64,000 nucleotides of DNA, from contig NZ_JACHLC010000002.1 of NCBI RefSeq assembly GCF_014207845.1, forward strand, positions 434,001 to 498,000. The letters are read 5' to 3'. Below the pieces are notes generated by a model. The model searched no databases, was not told the origin of the DNA, and saw only the letters and a program-made list of their open reading frames with translations. Origin of the DNA: Chryseobacterium shigense (lineage in GTDB: Bacteria > Bacteroidota > Bacteroidia > Flavobacteriales > Weeksellaceae). The translations under genes and the position numbers were made by a program. Of this stretch, positions 1 through 8,896 are shown one piece after another (the first letter of the stretch is position 1; every line of letters starts with the position of its first letter).

Positions 1-1
1 A

Positions 2-400
2 TCCTTTATTCCGGCGAGTAATACAACCGGTTCTGAAGATATCAAGCAGCTGATCAGAAAAGAGAAATCTACACTTTCCAGGGTTCTGGTAAAAATAGGA
101 TACAACCTTAAAATTGTTCAGGCCCATGAAATAAGCTGTTTTTTCAGTGAAAACAAGATTGTATATCTTCAGACCGCAGAGCGTGTTTATCCCTCAGATT
201 TTACGCTGGATGAGCTGGAAGAGATCCTGGAAGAGAAAAAGTTTTTCCGTGTGAACAGGCAGTTTATCATCAATTCGGATTATATAAAAAATATCCATAC
301 CTCACCCTATTACAAAGTGGATATAGAATTTCAGCCGCAGGAAGAAATCACAGTAAGCCGCGACAGGGTAAAAGACTTTAAAGAGTGGCTGGTGGGATAA
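2..400 (+). CDS. LytTR-type response regulator, C-terminal part (5' end outside window)
   Basis: An open frame enters from the left edge and stops at 398-400, giving about 132 residues. The second half matches the LytTR DNA-binding domain: a strand with YLQTAERVY, the helix DELEEILEEKKFFRVNRQF, then IINSDYIKNI, and a final strand ending in VSRDRVKDFKEWL. Such proteins normally carry an N-terminal receiver domain phosphorylated by a LytS/YehU-type histidine kinase. That part, and any kinase gene, would lie to the left of the window. Assignment of the LytTR domain is firm; the target genes cannot be told. Confidence 0.85.
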   Translation, partial: SFIPASNTTGSEDIKQLIRKEKSTLSRVLVKIGYNLKIVQAHEISCFFSENKIVYLQTAERVYPSDFTLDELEEILEEKKFFRVNRQFIINSDYIKNIHTSPYYKVDIEFQPQEEITVSRDRVKDFKEWLVG

Positions 401-483
401 TATTACTATATTTCAAACCAGGCAATCATAATGATATGATACCTTCTAACCCGGATCACGAACCCCGCAACCCGTAACCCCAT

Positions 484-1380
484 CTACCTGTAATCTATCC
501 TGTTAGACTCAGTATCTTCAAGCTGTTTTACAATAGAATGAGGAATCTCATCGCTGTCAATAGGAAAGCTGATAGAATCTGAAATAAAACTTTTTCTGTC
601 CGCCTTCTGGAATATTTCAAACAGGGCAATAGGTTCCTGATTAAAACTGATACACGTACTTATAAAATGCAACTCATGGAGCTTATATTCTGGATTTTTG
701 AGCTTTTCCTTGATATCTTTTATCCTTGAGATAAAATGCCTCTGGCGTATAAATGTATTGCTGTTCATAATGATGAATACGTAGTCGGAATAAGCCGTTA
801 CCTTCCCAAAATACTTATGGTGGTCCCCACCGCTTCTTTCAATATAATATTCTCCGGAAGTCTCTGATTTGTAGATTTCCATCGCAGAACGCCAGATCCG
901 GTCGTCTTTGACCTCTGAAGGATTATCCGGCAGATTCCTGTTATAAGAATACCAGTAACCCACCAAACGGTCCAGAAGGGCAGTATTTTGTTTCGCATTA
1001 TCCATATCAATCCTCAGGTCGCTGAAATTGAATGCTCCCGTATGGGAATTGATGAAATCAATATAATTTGAGTATCCCAACACTTTAACGATAAGACTTA
1101 ATTTCGCCAGATTCGGTTTGCTTAAAGCCGAATTTTCATTTTGATGATATTTCTTTAATTTATTGATTATCAGGTGTTCGTAGAGATAGTTTGAGCCTAA
1201 GATATCCGCTTTCTTTTTAATGTTCTTTTCCTCATTATCAGTGATGATGAGGTCATTAATTTCTGTCACAATATAAGACCACTCGGTTTTCGTGACATCT
1301 TCCCAGTGATTCTTTTTTAAAAAATGCAGACTCAGGAAATTCATCAGTTTTTCAAGGTGCAGGATATCTTCTTTTTTCAT
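484..1380 (-). CDS. Hypothetical protein, 298 aa
   Basis: Function not recognised. The product is soluble-looking, with no signal peptide or membrane segment. The N-terminal ~130 residues are Lys- and Leu-rich and predicted helical; the C-terminal half is mixed, with segments such as YWYSYNRNLPDNPSEVKDDRIWRS and ALFEIFQKADRKSF. It stands alone between the LytTR gene (convergent) and the + strand flotillin operon, which starts about 100 bp from its start codon. The ATG at 1380 opens with MKKEDILHLEKL and has an A-rich upstream stretch. Length and codon use look like a real gene. Confidence 0.75.
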   Translation of the reverse strand: MKKEDILHLEKLMNFLSLHFLKKNHWEDVTKTEWSYIVTEINDLIITDNEEKNIKKKADILGSNYLYEHLIINKLKKYHQNENSALSKPNLAKLSLIVKVLGYSNYIDFINSHTGAFNFSDLRIDMDNAKQNTALLDRLVGYWYSYNRNLPDNPSEVKDDRIWRSAMEIYKSETSGEYYIERSGGDHHKYFGKVTAYSDYVFIIMNSNTFIRQRHFISRIKDIKEKLKNPEYKLHELHFISTCISFNQEPIALFEIFQKADRKSFISDSISFPIDSDEIPHSIVKQLEDTESNRIDYR

Positions 1381-1476
1381 AAGACTAATTTAAGATTTTT
1401 TTGAAACTAAAAAAGACTGTTGCAAGACTTTTATATTTTAAAATCAGGACATATTTGAAAAGGAAAAACAAAAACT

Positions 1477-1971
1477 ATGAAGCTTTTAAATGGCAAAACA
1501 ATAATTTATAAAGATGATCCGGCAACAGGATCAAAAAATTTTGGGATAATCTGTTTCTCTCTTCTTTTCATCATTACAACAATCTGGATCATTGGCCTTT
1601 TTTCCGAAAGTTTCTGGGACAGTGAAGATGACATTATTTTCTGTTTAGTTCTTTTTGTTTTGGATGTCATATTTTTTAGGATTCTTCTCAGATTCATTAG
1701 GAGTGCAACTGAAACTAATAATGAAAATCCTCTTGTAATCATAGAAAAATCCGGAATTACAATCTATGATACACCATTTAACTGGAAGGATATTGAAAAA
1801 ATTACACTCTGTAATGATATAGGCAATGAGTGTAAATATATTCTTATTGATAAAAAAAATAAACACAAACAGAACTTTAACCTGAACAGTATGGAAGTCT
1901 CTGAATTTATGAACCTGTCTAAATTTCAGAGGATTATAAAGCCATTCTTTGAAAACATAGAAATTCAATAA
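1477..1971 (+). CDS. Small membrane protein with two TM segments, 164 aa
   Basis: Two hydrophobic segments (about residues 22-42 and 53-73) are followed by a cytosolic-type domain of about 90 residues rich in beta strand (NPLVIIEKSGITIYDTPFNW ... IEKITLC). This arrangement resembles bacterial PH-like membrane proteins, but that is an inference from pattern only. It is the first gene of a co-oriented run to 6726 and lies 28 bp before the flotillin-like gene. A CATATTTG sequence at 1450-1457, one base off TAnnTTTG, may be its -7 box. Confidence 0.75.
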   Translation: MKLLNGKTIIYKDDPATGSKNFGIICFSLLFIITTIWIIGLFSESFWDSEDDIIFCLVLFVLDVIFFRILLRFIRSATETNNENPLVIIEKSGITIYDTPFNWKDIEKITLCNDIGNECKYILIDKKNKHKQNFNLNSMEVSEFMNLSKFQRIIKPFFENIEIQ

Positions 1972-1999
1972 TAAAAAAATAACTATTAAAACAACTATC

Positions 2000-3850
2000 A
2001 TGGAAATAGAAAACATTTTACATTCAGCCTGGTTCGTACCGGGAACCATTATCATCACGTGTCTCATATTCTACAAATTTATTTTACGTGTATTCTTTGG
2101 GCTGGTTATTATCCCCGAAGACAAAATCGGACTTGTCACTAAAAAATTTGTATTGCTTGGAAAACAGGAATTACCCGAAGGTAGAATCATCGCTACAAAT
2201 GGCGAAGCAGGATTCCAGGCACAGACTCTCGCTCCGGGAATATACTTCTGGAAATGGATCTGGCAGTATTCCATCCATTTTCAGCCCTTTACTATCATTC
2301 CCACCGGAAAAATAGGGTTGATACTGGCAAAAGACGGGCGTGAGCTTGAAACGGGAAGAATATTAGCCAGAAAAGTGGAATGCGATTCCTTTCAGGACGC
2401 AGAAGCTTTTTTAAAAAACGGCGGGAGAAAAGGAAGACAGACCGGAGTAATTGCCCCCGGATCATACAGAATCAATACCCTGTTATTTGAAATTTCTTTA
2501 ACAGATATGACCCAGATTCCGGACAATGCAGTAGGAATTATTACCACACTGGAAGGAAAACCTTTGGAAGAAGGCCAGATTGCAGGAAAAATAGTGGAGG
2601 AACACAACAAATTTCAGGATGTTGATGCCTTTTTGAATAACGGTGGTTACAAAGGCTTACAGGAGCAGGTGATTTTAGCCGGCTCTTATTTTTTAAACCC
2701 CTGGTTTGTTCTTCTGGAAATGGTAAAGATGACTGAAATTCCGATTGGCTCCGTAGGTGTGGTCATCAGCTACGTAGGAAATGAAGGAAAAGATTTAAGC
2801 GGAGCAGAATTCAAACATGGAAATATTGTTGAGAGAGGCTGCAAAGGAGTCTGGGCAGAAGCGCTAGGGCCCGGTAAATATCCTATCAACCCATACATTA
2901 TGAAGACAGAGCTGGTACCCACTACCAACCTTGTATTGAACTGGGCATCAGCAAGAAGCGAATCCCATCAGCTGGATAAGAACCTTTCAACCATTACAGT
3001 GCGGAGTAAAGATGGTTTCCCTTTTAATCTGGATGTTTCCCAGATCATTCACATTCCCTCCAACGAAGCCCCGAAAGTGATTGCCCGCTTCGGGAATATG
3101 ATGAATCTGGTAGGGCAGGTTCTGGAACCAACCATTGGAAATTACTTCAGGAATTCCGCCCAGGACAGTGATGTGATTGCTTTCCTCGGAACCCGTAAAG
3201 AACGCCAGCAATCAGCAAGGGAACATATCAGCAATGTACTGGAACAATACAATGTTTCTGCGGTGGATACGCTTATCGGGGACATTGTTCCCCCGGATAC
3301 GCTGATGAAAACATTGACAGACAGGAAGATAGCTGAAGAACAGAAAACAACATTCGAAGTGCAGAAGCTGGCCCAGGAAACCCGCCAGAGCCTTGAAAAA
3401 GAAACCGCAGTCGCAGATATCCAGAAAGAGATCGTAACAGCAGATCAGGGAGTACTGATTGCGGAAAGAGTAGCCGCAGCTGCTGTTAAAAAAGCCAACG
3501 GGGAAGCTGAGAAAACAAGATTACTTGCCAAAGCCAACGCAGAACAGATCTCTTTAATGGGTAATGCAGAAGCGGAAAAAATCCTGGCTATCGGAAGATC
3601 CAATGCGGAAGCCTATAAACTTTCAGTTGAGGCAATGGGAGATGATAATTTCACCCAGCTTAAAGTAATGGAATCTATTGCCAGCCAGAATGTTAAGATA
3701 ATGCCCGATATACTCATCGGAGGAAGCGGGGATAGTGCAAACGGAGGAATAAGCGGACTTCTTGGACTAAAGCTTTTAGAGCAATTGGATGCAAAAAAGC
3801 CGGTTAAAAGAACCGAAAAGAGAAATTTTGATGATACTTCCCAGGATTAA
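2000..3850 (+). CDS. Flotillin-like SPFH/band 7 domain protein, 616 aa
   Basis: A membrane-anchored scaffold of the flotillin type. A single hydrophobic segment lies at about residues 11-37. Then come repeated beta-rich units containing GRxLARKVECDSFQDAEAFL and GQIAGKIVEEHNKFQDVDAFL, which look like an internal duplication. The SPFH core follows, and a long Ala/Glu/Lys-rich coiled coil (about 430-570) carries EAEKTRLLAKANAEQ and NAEAEKILAIGRSNAEAY, typical of flotillins. Known flotillins organise membrane microdomains. The flanking genes encode small membrane proteins, which may be its partners. The ATG at 2000 follows an A-rich stretch. Confidence 0.88.
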   Translation: MEIENILHSAWFVPGTIIITCLIFYKFILRVFFGLVIIPEDKIGLVTKKFVLLGKQELPEGRIIATNGEAGFQAQTLAPGIYFWKWIWQYSIHFQPFTIIPTGKIGLILAKDGRELETGRILARKVECDSFQDAEAFLKNGGRKGRQTGVIAPGSYRINTLLFEISLTDMTQIPDNAVGIITTLEGKPLEEGQIAGKIVEEHNKFQDVDAFLNNGGYKGLQEQVILAGSYFLNPWFVLLEMVKMTEIPIGSVGVVISYVGNEGKDLSGAEFKHGNIVERGCKGVWAEALGPGKYPINPYIMKTELVPTTNLVLNWASARSESHQLDKNLSTITVRSKDGFPFNLDVSQIIHIPSNEAPKVIARFGNMMNLVGQVLEPTIGNYFRNSAQDSDVIAFLGTRKERQQSAREHISNVLEQYNVSAVDTLIGDIVPPDTLMKTLTDRKIAEEQKTTFEVQKLAQETRQSLEKETAVADIQKEIVTADQGVLIAERVAAAAVKKANGEAEKTRLLAKANAEQISLMGNAEAEKILAIGRSNAEAYKLSVEAMGDDNFTQLKVMESIASQNVKIMPDILIGGSGDSANGGISGLLGLKLLEQLDAKKPVKRTEKRNFDDTSQD

Positions 3851-3889
3851 ACAGTCTCTGTAAATAAAGATAATTTAAACTTAAAAACC

Positions 3890-4324
3890 ATGTATAAACA
3901 AATAGTAAAAGACACCAATCCAAAGAAAATTATCATTGAAAAATATATGAAGGAAGCCGGTTTCTTGGGGCTGGGATATTTTTTCGGAGACTATAAACTT
4001 CAGGTAACCCTTACGCTTGATTTTGAAAAGAAAAAAATCACAGAAGTGCATAAAAAGAAAACCACTGAACTATTTTTTAAAGAAATCACTTCAATATGGG
4101 TATATAAAGCCCGGTTTATAGAAGGGGACAGTTTGGATTACCGGGTAGCGGTATTTCTTGATAAAGGAACTTTCTTCGGCCTGTATGTTTTTGAAGAACC
4201 TCATTTCGGCAGAGCTTTTTTTGAAATGCTTGAACTTCAGATAACCGGAACCAATGAACCTTTCAGAATTCACTCTTTTCAGGAGGTTGATCAGCGAATG
4301 AAAAAGCCTTCAGGAAGAAAATAA
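3890..4324 (+). CDS. Hypothetical protein, 144 aa
   Basis: Not recognised. No signal peptide or membrane helix is seen. The predicted fold is mixed alpha/beta, with aromatic-rich strands (FLGLGYFFGDYKLQVTLTLD, ALFFGLYVFEEPHFGRAFFEM-like segment near residues 100-125). It lies 39 bp after the flotillin gene and 30 bp before the next gene, so it is probably in the same transcript. A role in the flotillin-associated complex is a guess from position. Confidence 0.7.
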   Translation: MYKQIVKDTNPKKIIIEKYMKEAGFLGLGYFFGDYKLQVTLTLDFEKKKITEVHKKKTTELFFKEITSIWVYKARFIEGDSLDYRVAVFLDKGTFFGLYVFEEPHFGRAFFEMLELQITGTNEPFRIHSFQEVDQRMKKPSGRK

Positions 4325-4354
4325 TTTAAACACCAACCAATAAAATATTAAAAA

Positions 4355-4819
4355 ATGGCAACCATTCAATTCTACAGACCTGTAGGTCATCCACGTGATA
4401 ACAGCAGATCTTACATCATTAAAATAAACGGGATAAAAAAAGCAGAACTTTTTAACGGCGATACCCGGTCCTTCGAAATTAAAGAAGGCATCCATGAAAT
4501 TAAGGCAAAAGTAGCTATGGATACGGCCGGAAGTAAACCTTTAAAGATCAACGTTCAAAAAGATCAGGTATTGAAATTTGAAGTTATACAAAATGAAAGT
4601 AGTGTGAACCTTTTATCTTTTTTCAGTATTGCCATATTTGCAATCGGAGGCCTGTACAGTCTTTTTGGCGGAATATTTTTTTTACTCCTGGCAATTCCTT
4701 TAATTCTCTTCGGCATTCCCATGCTCATTGCAAAAAACGGCAATTACTTATTATTTAAACAGATTCAGCAGATAAATGAAGATAAAATCGTGAAAAACAA
4801 TAGTATGGATAATCATTAA
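4355..4819 (+). CDS. Hypothetical membrane protein, 154 aa
   Basis: The N-terminal ~85 residues look like a small beta-sandwich (SYIIKINGIKKAELFNGDTR ... HEIKAKVAMD). They are followed by two tightly packed hydrophobic stretches (about residues 88-108 and 110-127) and a charged tail of about 25 residues. Topology suggests a domain on one side of the inner membrane with a hairpin anchor. It lies 11 bp before the Gly/Cys-rich gene. No family could be named. Confidence 0.7.
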   Translation: MATIQFYRPVGHPRDNSRSYIIKINGIKKAELFNGDTRSFEIKEGIHEIKAKVAMDTAGSKPLKINVQKDQVLKFEVIQNESSVNLLSFFSIAIFAIGGLYSLFGGIFFLLLAIPLILFGIPMLIAKNGNYLLFKQIQQINEDKIVKNNSMDNH

Positions 4820-4830
4820 ACCAATCAGAA

Positions 4831-5586
4831 ATGAACACCAAAACACTGATAACAGATCATGAACTGTGGCAAAGAATCTCAGATTTTTCCATAGACCAAC
4901 CGGGAGCTGTGTTTCCGTTTTCGAGGAAGCTGGCCAGAGAAGAAGGGTGGACATCAGACTTTACTGAAAGAGCCATTGAAGAATATAAAAAATTTGTTTA
5001 TCTCTGCTGTATTCTGCCCAACGGGGCTTCACCCAGCGAAACAGTGGATAAAGTGTGGCATATGCACCTTATGTATACCCAAAATTACTGGGAAGAATTC
5101 TGTCCCGGTATTTTGAGAAGAAAACTCCATCATCATCCGTCCAACGGTGGAATTTCCGAAAAAAACAGACATCAGAACTGGCTGCAGGATACATTAGAAA
5201 AATATAAAGAGGTTTTTCAGCAGGATGCGCCCGGTGAAATATGGCATAACAAAAATAAAGGACCAAAACCTGAAAAGAGAAACATATGGATCAAAAGCAT
5301 CAGTGTTTTTTCTTTACTATCCCTGTTACTTCTGATGGCCTCCTGTTCAGACAACAGTGATCCATTTTTCCCGGTCCTTTTTATACTTATTATGGCATTC
5401 ATTTTCTTTATTACACTCGTTTCATGGTCCTCGGGTATAAATAATTTCCAGGATGGAGATCAGTATAAAAATAAGGGTAAAGATGACGGAAGCAGTGGAG
5501 GGGGTGGAGGCTCGGGCTGCGGAAGTAGCTGTGGCGGAGGCTGCGGAGGTGGTTGTGGGGGTTGTGGGGGTTGCGGAGGCGGTTAA
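4831..5586 (+). CDS. Glycine-rich-domain-like protein with TM segments and Gly/Cys-rich tail, 251 aa
   Basis: The N-terminal half carries the block EYKKFVYLCC ... ETVDKVWHMHLMYTQNYWEEF. This resembles the conserved WHxHlxxTxxY block of the glycine-rich-domain (GRDP/DUF1399-like) and TIGR04222-type families. Two hydrophobic segments follow (about residues 157-172 and 180-203). The C-terminus (about 225-251) is almost only Gly, Cys and Ser, with repeated GGCGG units. Such tails are seen in TIGR04222-type membrane proteins, where their function is unknown. It belongs to the flotillin-centred run. Confidence 0.72.
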   Translation: MNTKTLITDHELWQRISDFSIDQPGAVFPFSRKLAREEGWTSDFTERAIEEYKKFVYLCCILPNGASPSETVDKVWHMHLMYTQNYWEEFCPGILRRKLHHHPSNGGISEKNRHQNWLQDTLEKYKEVFQQDAPGEIWHNKNKGPKPEKRNIWIKSISVFSLLSLLLLMASCSDNSDPFFPVLFILIMAFIFFITLVSWSSGINNFQDGDQYKNKGKDDGSSGGGGGSGCGSSCGGGCGGGCGGCGGCGGG

Positions 5587-5597
5587 AAATAAAAATT

Positions 5598-5954
5598 ATG
5601 AAAACAATATTATTTCACTCAGCATCAGTTGTGATAAGTATGGTATGGCTTATTACAGAGTATCAGACCTGGAATCCGGTTTCTTTAAGAGGTCCCCGGT
5701 TTTTGAAATTTTATCTGATTCTTTTGGTTCTCTTCTATACTTCCTTTTTTATTCTGAAGAAGCTTAAAGAACAGACATCAAAGGCAACACTTTTCTTTAT
5801 GATCTTCATTTTTCTTACGGGAATCATTAAACTGATCAGGGGCATTACTTTAGGAAAACCGGTTGGATTCCTGCTGATGATTCTGCTCGCAGAGATTATT
5901 GTGACTTGTTTATACATTTTCATCAACAGGAAATACGGATCATATTATGGTTAG
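5598..5954 (+). CDS. Small integral membrane protein, 118 aa
   Basis: Three to four hydrophobic segments cover most of the length. The start was set at the ATG at 5598 (MKTILFHSASVV), preceded by an A-rich stretch just after the stop of the Gly/Cys-rich gene. A longer reading from 5553 would run into the low-complexity codons of that gene and is rejected. The stop overlaps the next start by 8 nt, suggesting translational coupling. Family not recognised. Confidence 0.7.
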   Translation: MKTILFHSASVVISMVWLITEYQTWNPVSLRGPRFLKFYLILLVLFYTSFFILKKLKEQTSKATLFFMIFIFLTGIIKLIRGITLGKPVGFLLMILLAEIIVTCLYIFINRKYGSYYG

Positions 5955-6726
5955 AAAATTTAGCGGAACAGAGAAGGATATCCTTTACAAAGGAGCTCCT
6001 TTACATGTGAAGAAAAACGGATGTGGCGGAATTTTCCTTTTCGTGATTGTGTGTCTTGCACTATTTTTTCTGGAAATGTATATGTTGCTTTCGGGGATTG
6101 ATCAGGAACAGAAAGACTCTGTATTTACAGATTTGATAATTGTTTTTTTGCTGATTGTGGGATGGACGGTTCAGCCTGTTCTGCTATTCTTTTTTTTCAG
6201 GAATCAGTTTGTGTATGCCAAATACGGAGAATATGCTGTGGAAAATACATTTACAATCGAAAGAATTCATATCACCGGAAGTAAAAGCAAACATGATTTT
6301 ATTATTCAGTTATGGAATGATCAGGGAAATAAAATAGAAATAAAGACAGACATCAGACTGACTGCAGATTCACTTGACAAAAGTATGATTATGGCCGAAC
6401 TTGAAAAGTACAGGATACCCGGCTTCAATACAATCAATATGACTCTTGAAGAAATTGAAGGAGTGAAAAACAGATATGGCACTTCCTATATCCAATCCTG
6501 GATAGAAAACTTTTCCACTCCTGCAGCATTTGATTTTACCAGTAATGTATCCAAGTACAATGAATTGCTGAAAACAGAATACGGACTCATTTACAGTGAG
6601 AAAACTAAAGAACTTCTCTTTATTGATCTACACAAGGGCAAAAAACACAATTTTCAGAACGGTTTTATGATAAATAATGTCGAAAAAGAGATAGAGTATA
6701 TGTCCCATGAACCCTATGAGATGTAA
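5947..6726 (+). CDS. Hypothetical membrane protein, 259 aa
   Basis: Two hydrophobic segments (about residues 28-48 and 60-85) precede a ~170-residue soluble domain. The short motif HVKKNGCGG lies directly before the first membrane segment. The soluble part has no motif I can name. It is the last gene of the + strand run from 1477; mnmA converges on it with only 6 bp between, and no terminator hairpin is visible there. Confidence 0.7.
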   Translation: MVRKFSGTEKDILYKGAPLHVKKNGCGGIFLFVIVCLALFFLEMYMLLSGIDQEQKDSVFTDLIIVFLLIVGWTVQPVLLFFFFRNQFVYAKYGEYAVENTFTIERIHITGSKSKHDFIIQLWNDQGNKIEIKTDIRLTADSLDKSMIMAELEKYRIPGFNTINMTLEEIEGVKNRYGTSYIQSWIENFSTPAAFDFTSNVSKYNELLKTEYGLIYSEKTKELLFIDLHKGKKHNFQNGFMINNVEKEIEYMSHEPYEM

Positions 6727-6732
6727 ATTAAA

Positions 6733-7920
6733 TTATCCGATCACTCCGCTTCCGATCAGTTCCTCACCAATATACCATGCTGCAAACTGTCCTTCTGCAA
6801 TCGCAGATTGGGCTTCCTCAAATTCAATATAAAAAACATCTTCAAACTGGTAAAGCGTCGCTTTCTGTAAAGGCTGTCTGTACCTGATCTTTGCCGTTAC
6901 TTCCATAGATTCACCGTTTTTCATCCTTAAATCTTCCCGTACCCAATGCAGTTCAGAATTATCAATTTTCAGCGCTTTTTTATGCAATCCCGGAAACTGA
7001 TGTCCTTCTCCTACGAAAAGAATATTATTTTCCATATCTCTGGAGATGATAAAACAGCTTTCTTTATGTCCGCCTATCCCAAGCCCTTTACTTTGTCCGA
7101 TCGTGAAAAATTGAGCTCCCTGATGTTTGCCAATTATTTTTCCATCGGTTTTTTTATAATCGATTTTCTGGGACAGGAATTCAAGTTCTTTCTCTTTTGA
7201 AGAAAATTCAGGTTTTTCTGCTGAAAATAATGGCGAATCTTTGAAAATTTCTACAATTTCGCCCTCTTTTGGTACCAATTGCTGCTGCAGAAACTGAGGA
7301 AGACTTACCTTTCCGATAAAGCATAACCCCTGAGAATCTTTTTTATCAGCAGTTACAAGCCCAATCTCTTTGGCAATTTCCCTCACCCGAGGCTTTGTCA
7401 GTTCCCCGATAGGAAATAGAGCTTTAGACAGTTGATCCTGACTCAGCTGACACAGAAAGTAAGACTGGTCCTTATTATCATCTTTCCCAGCCAGTAAATG
7501 GAAAGTTTCTTTACCATTCTCATCAAAAGTAGAGTTAACCTGTGCATAATGCCCTGTAGCCACCTTATCAGCACCTAAAGACAATGCAGTTTTCATAAAA
7601 ACATCAAATTTTACCTCCCTGTTGCACAGGACATCCGGGTTCGGGGTTCTTCCTTTTTCATATTCAGCGAACATATAATCAACGATACGTTCTTTATAAA
7701 GATCACTCATATCGATCACCTGAAAAGGAATTCCAAGCTTCTGGGCTACCATCAGGGCATCATTGCTGTCCTCAATCCACGGACATTCATCCTCAAGCGT
7801 TACGGAAGCATCATTCCAGTTTCTCATGAACAAAGCCACTACTTCATGGCCCTGCTGTTGCAGCAAATATGCCGTAACACTGGAGTCTACACCTCCGGAT
7901 AATCCTACTACTACTTTCAT
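6733..7920 (-). CDS. mnmA: tRNA-specific 2-thiouridylase MnmA, 395 aa
   Basis: Installs the 2-thio group on U34 of tRNAs for Lys, Glu and Gln, using ATP and a persulfide relay. The N-terminal PP-loop SGGVDSS is at residues 8-14. The catalytic cysteine lies in [11 protein letters not shown] (Cys99) and the second active-site cysteine in [10 protein letters not shown] (Cys200), the spacing expected for MnmA. The C-terminal barrel region contains [13 protein letters not shown]. Length is slightly above E. coli MnmA, as usual for the Bacteroidota form with an insertion after the first strand ([18 protein letters not shown]). Single-gene unit with its own promoter. Confidence 0.97.
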   Translation of the reverse strand: MKVVVGLSGGVDSSVTAYLLQQQGHEVVALFMRNWNDASVTLEDECPWIEDSNDALMVAQKLGIPFQVIDMSDLYKERIVDYMFAEYEKGRTPNPDVLCNREVKFDVFMKTALSLGADKVATGHYAQVNSTFDENGKETFHLLAGKDDNKDQSYFLCQLSQDQLSKALFPIGELTKPRVREIAKEIGLVTADKKDSQGLCFIGKVSLPQFLQQQLVPKEGEIVEIFKDSPLFSAEKPEFSSKEKELEFLSQKIDYKKTDGKIIGKHQGAQFFTIGQSKGLGIGGHKESCFIISRDMENNILFVGEGHQFPGLHKKALKIDNSELHWVREDLRMKNGESMEVTAKIRYRQPLQKATLYQFEDVFYIEFEEAQSAIAEGQFAAWYIGEELIGSGVIG

Positions 7921-7969
7921 CTTATTTCAATTTTACGAAACTCTTAACGGGAGTTCTTAGTTGACGGGG

Positions 7970-7977
7970 CAAAAATA
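7970..7977 (-). promoter_or_regulatory. -7 box of mnmA promoter
   Basis: Read on the - strand this is TATTTTTG, a full match to the Bacteroidota -7 consensus TAnnTTTG, about 50 nt upstream of the mnmA start codon. Confidence 0.6.
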
Positions 7978-8036
7978 CAACTAAATAAATTCGTAAAAAA
8001 ACCATAATTTTAAACATTGATAAAAACGATATTAAT

Positions 8037-8564
8037 ATGAAAAAGTTTATTATTCCTTTGATGCTGATGTTTTCAGGATCAGTATTTTCCCAGATTTCAG
8101 TCGGCACACAGGCGCAGGAAAATAACAGATGGACCTTTGGTGGTGGAATCGGCCTAGGATTCGGAAGCAACAGTGCATTTTATCTGCAGGCCTCACCAAG
8201 AGTAGGATACAAAATTACCGAAGATCTTGAAGGAGGCGTTATAGGAAGTATTTCATGGCAGACTTCCAATTATTATAAATCCACGATGTTTGGTGTGGGG
8301 CCTTTTGCCAATTATTATATTGCAAGATCTTTCTATGTAGGGGCGAACCTTCAGCAATATTTCATCAATTATAAGGACAAATTCTACGATTATAAAGTGA
8401 ATGAACAGGAAACGGCTTTATATCTTGGCGGGGGTTATATGCAAAGGATAGGGACTAATTCTTTTATGCAGCTGGGCATCATGTATAATGTGCTTTGGAA
8501 GGAAAATTCAAGTGTGTTTTCAAGCGGGCTTGTACCCAATATAGGTTTTGTTGTGGGGCTTTAG
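8037..8564 (+). CDS. Outer-membrane beta-barrel protein, 175 aa
   Basis: A signal peptide (MKKFIIPLMLMFSGSVFS, cut near QISVG) is followed by alternating amphipathic strands with Gly and Tyr/Phe at turns (FGGGIGLGFGSNSAFYLQ, GVGPFANYYIARSFYVGANL) and a hydrophobic C-terminal end, IGFVVGL. This is the pattern of small 8-stranded porin-like barrels (OmpW/outer-membrane beta-barrel families). It stands alone between mnmA (divergent) and a repeat-filled spacer. The substrate is unknown. Confidence 0.8.
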   Translation: MKKFIIPLMLMFSGSVFSQISVGTQAQENNRWTFGGGIGLGFGSNSAFYLQASPRVGYKITEDLEGGVIGSISWQTSNYYKSTMFGVGPFANYYIARSFYVGANLQQYFINYKDKFYDYKVNEQETALYLGGGYMQRIGTNSFMQLGIMYNVLWKENSSVFSSGLVPNIGFVVGL

Positions 8565-8609
8565 TCTTCCAGATATTCCGGAGATTAATTGATGCTACAA
8601 ATTTTTTTA

Positions 8610-8746
8610 CCACGGATTTCACAGATTTACACAGATGATTATGGATAATAGATCGTATATTATTAAAAGAATAATTTAATGATCAATGAAAAAAATATTT
8701 TCACAAATAAAGCGCAAACATCCGTGTAAATCTGTGAAATCCGTGG
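8610..8746. repeat. 28-bp inverted repeat flanking an 81-nt AT-rich spacer
   Basis: The left arm at 8610-8637 and the right arm at 8719-8746 are reverse complements over 28 bp with a single mismatch. Both arms carry the core CCACGGATTTCACAGATTT. No ORF lies between them. I recall similar arms as dispersed repeats in Bacteroidota genomes. It may be a small non-autonomous element or a structured RNA. Confidence 0.7.
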
Positions 8747-8780
8747 TTAAAATAAGAAAGTATTATTATATATGAATAGA

Positions 8781-8837
8781 AACGGGCTTTAGCCCGCTTA
8801 ATTTTCACACATCTGAAATGGCTTTAGCCAAAACCTA
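8781..8837. repeat. REP-like dispersed element, copy A
   Basis: Two short palindromes: CGGGCTTTAGCCCG at 8783-8796, and GGCTTTAGCC at 8820-8829 followed by AAAACCTAC. The same two-palindrome layout recurs at 60172-60233. No coding frame. It sits in the gap after the convergent barrel and clpC genes. Confidence 0.7.
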
Positions 8838-8842
8838 CCTAA

Positions 8843-8873
8843 AAACAAAAAGCACCGGGAAATTCCCGGTGCT
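8843..8873 (-). terminator. Rho-independent terminator of clpC
   Basis: A perfect inverted repeat AGCACCGGGAA/TTCCCGGTGCT at 8851-8873. On the - strand it is followed by TTTTGTTTTT, directly after the clpC stop codon. Confidence 0.85.
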
Positions 8874-8896
8874 TTTCTATATTAAATTATTTATTC

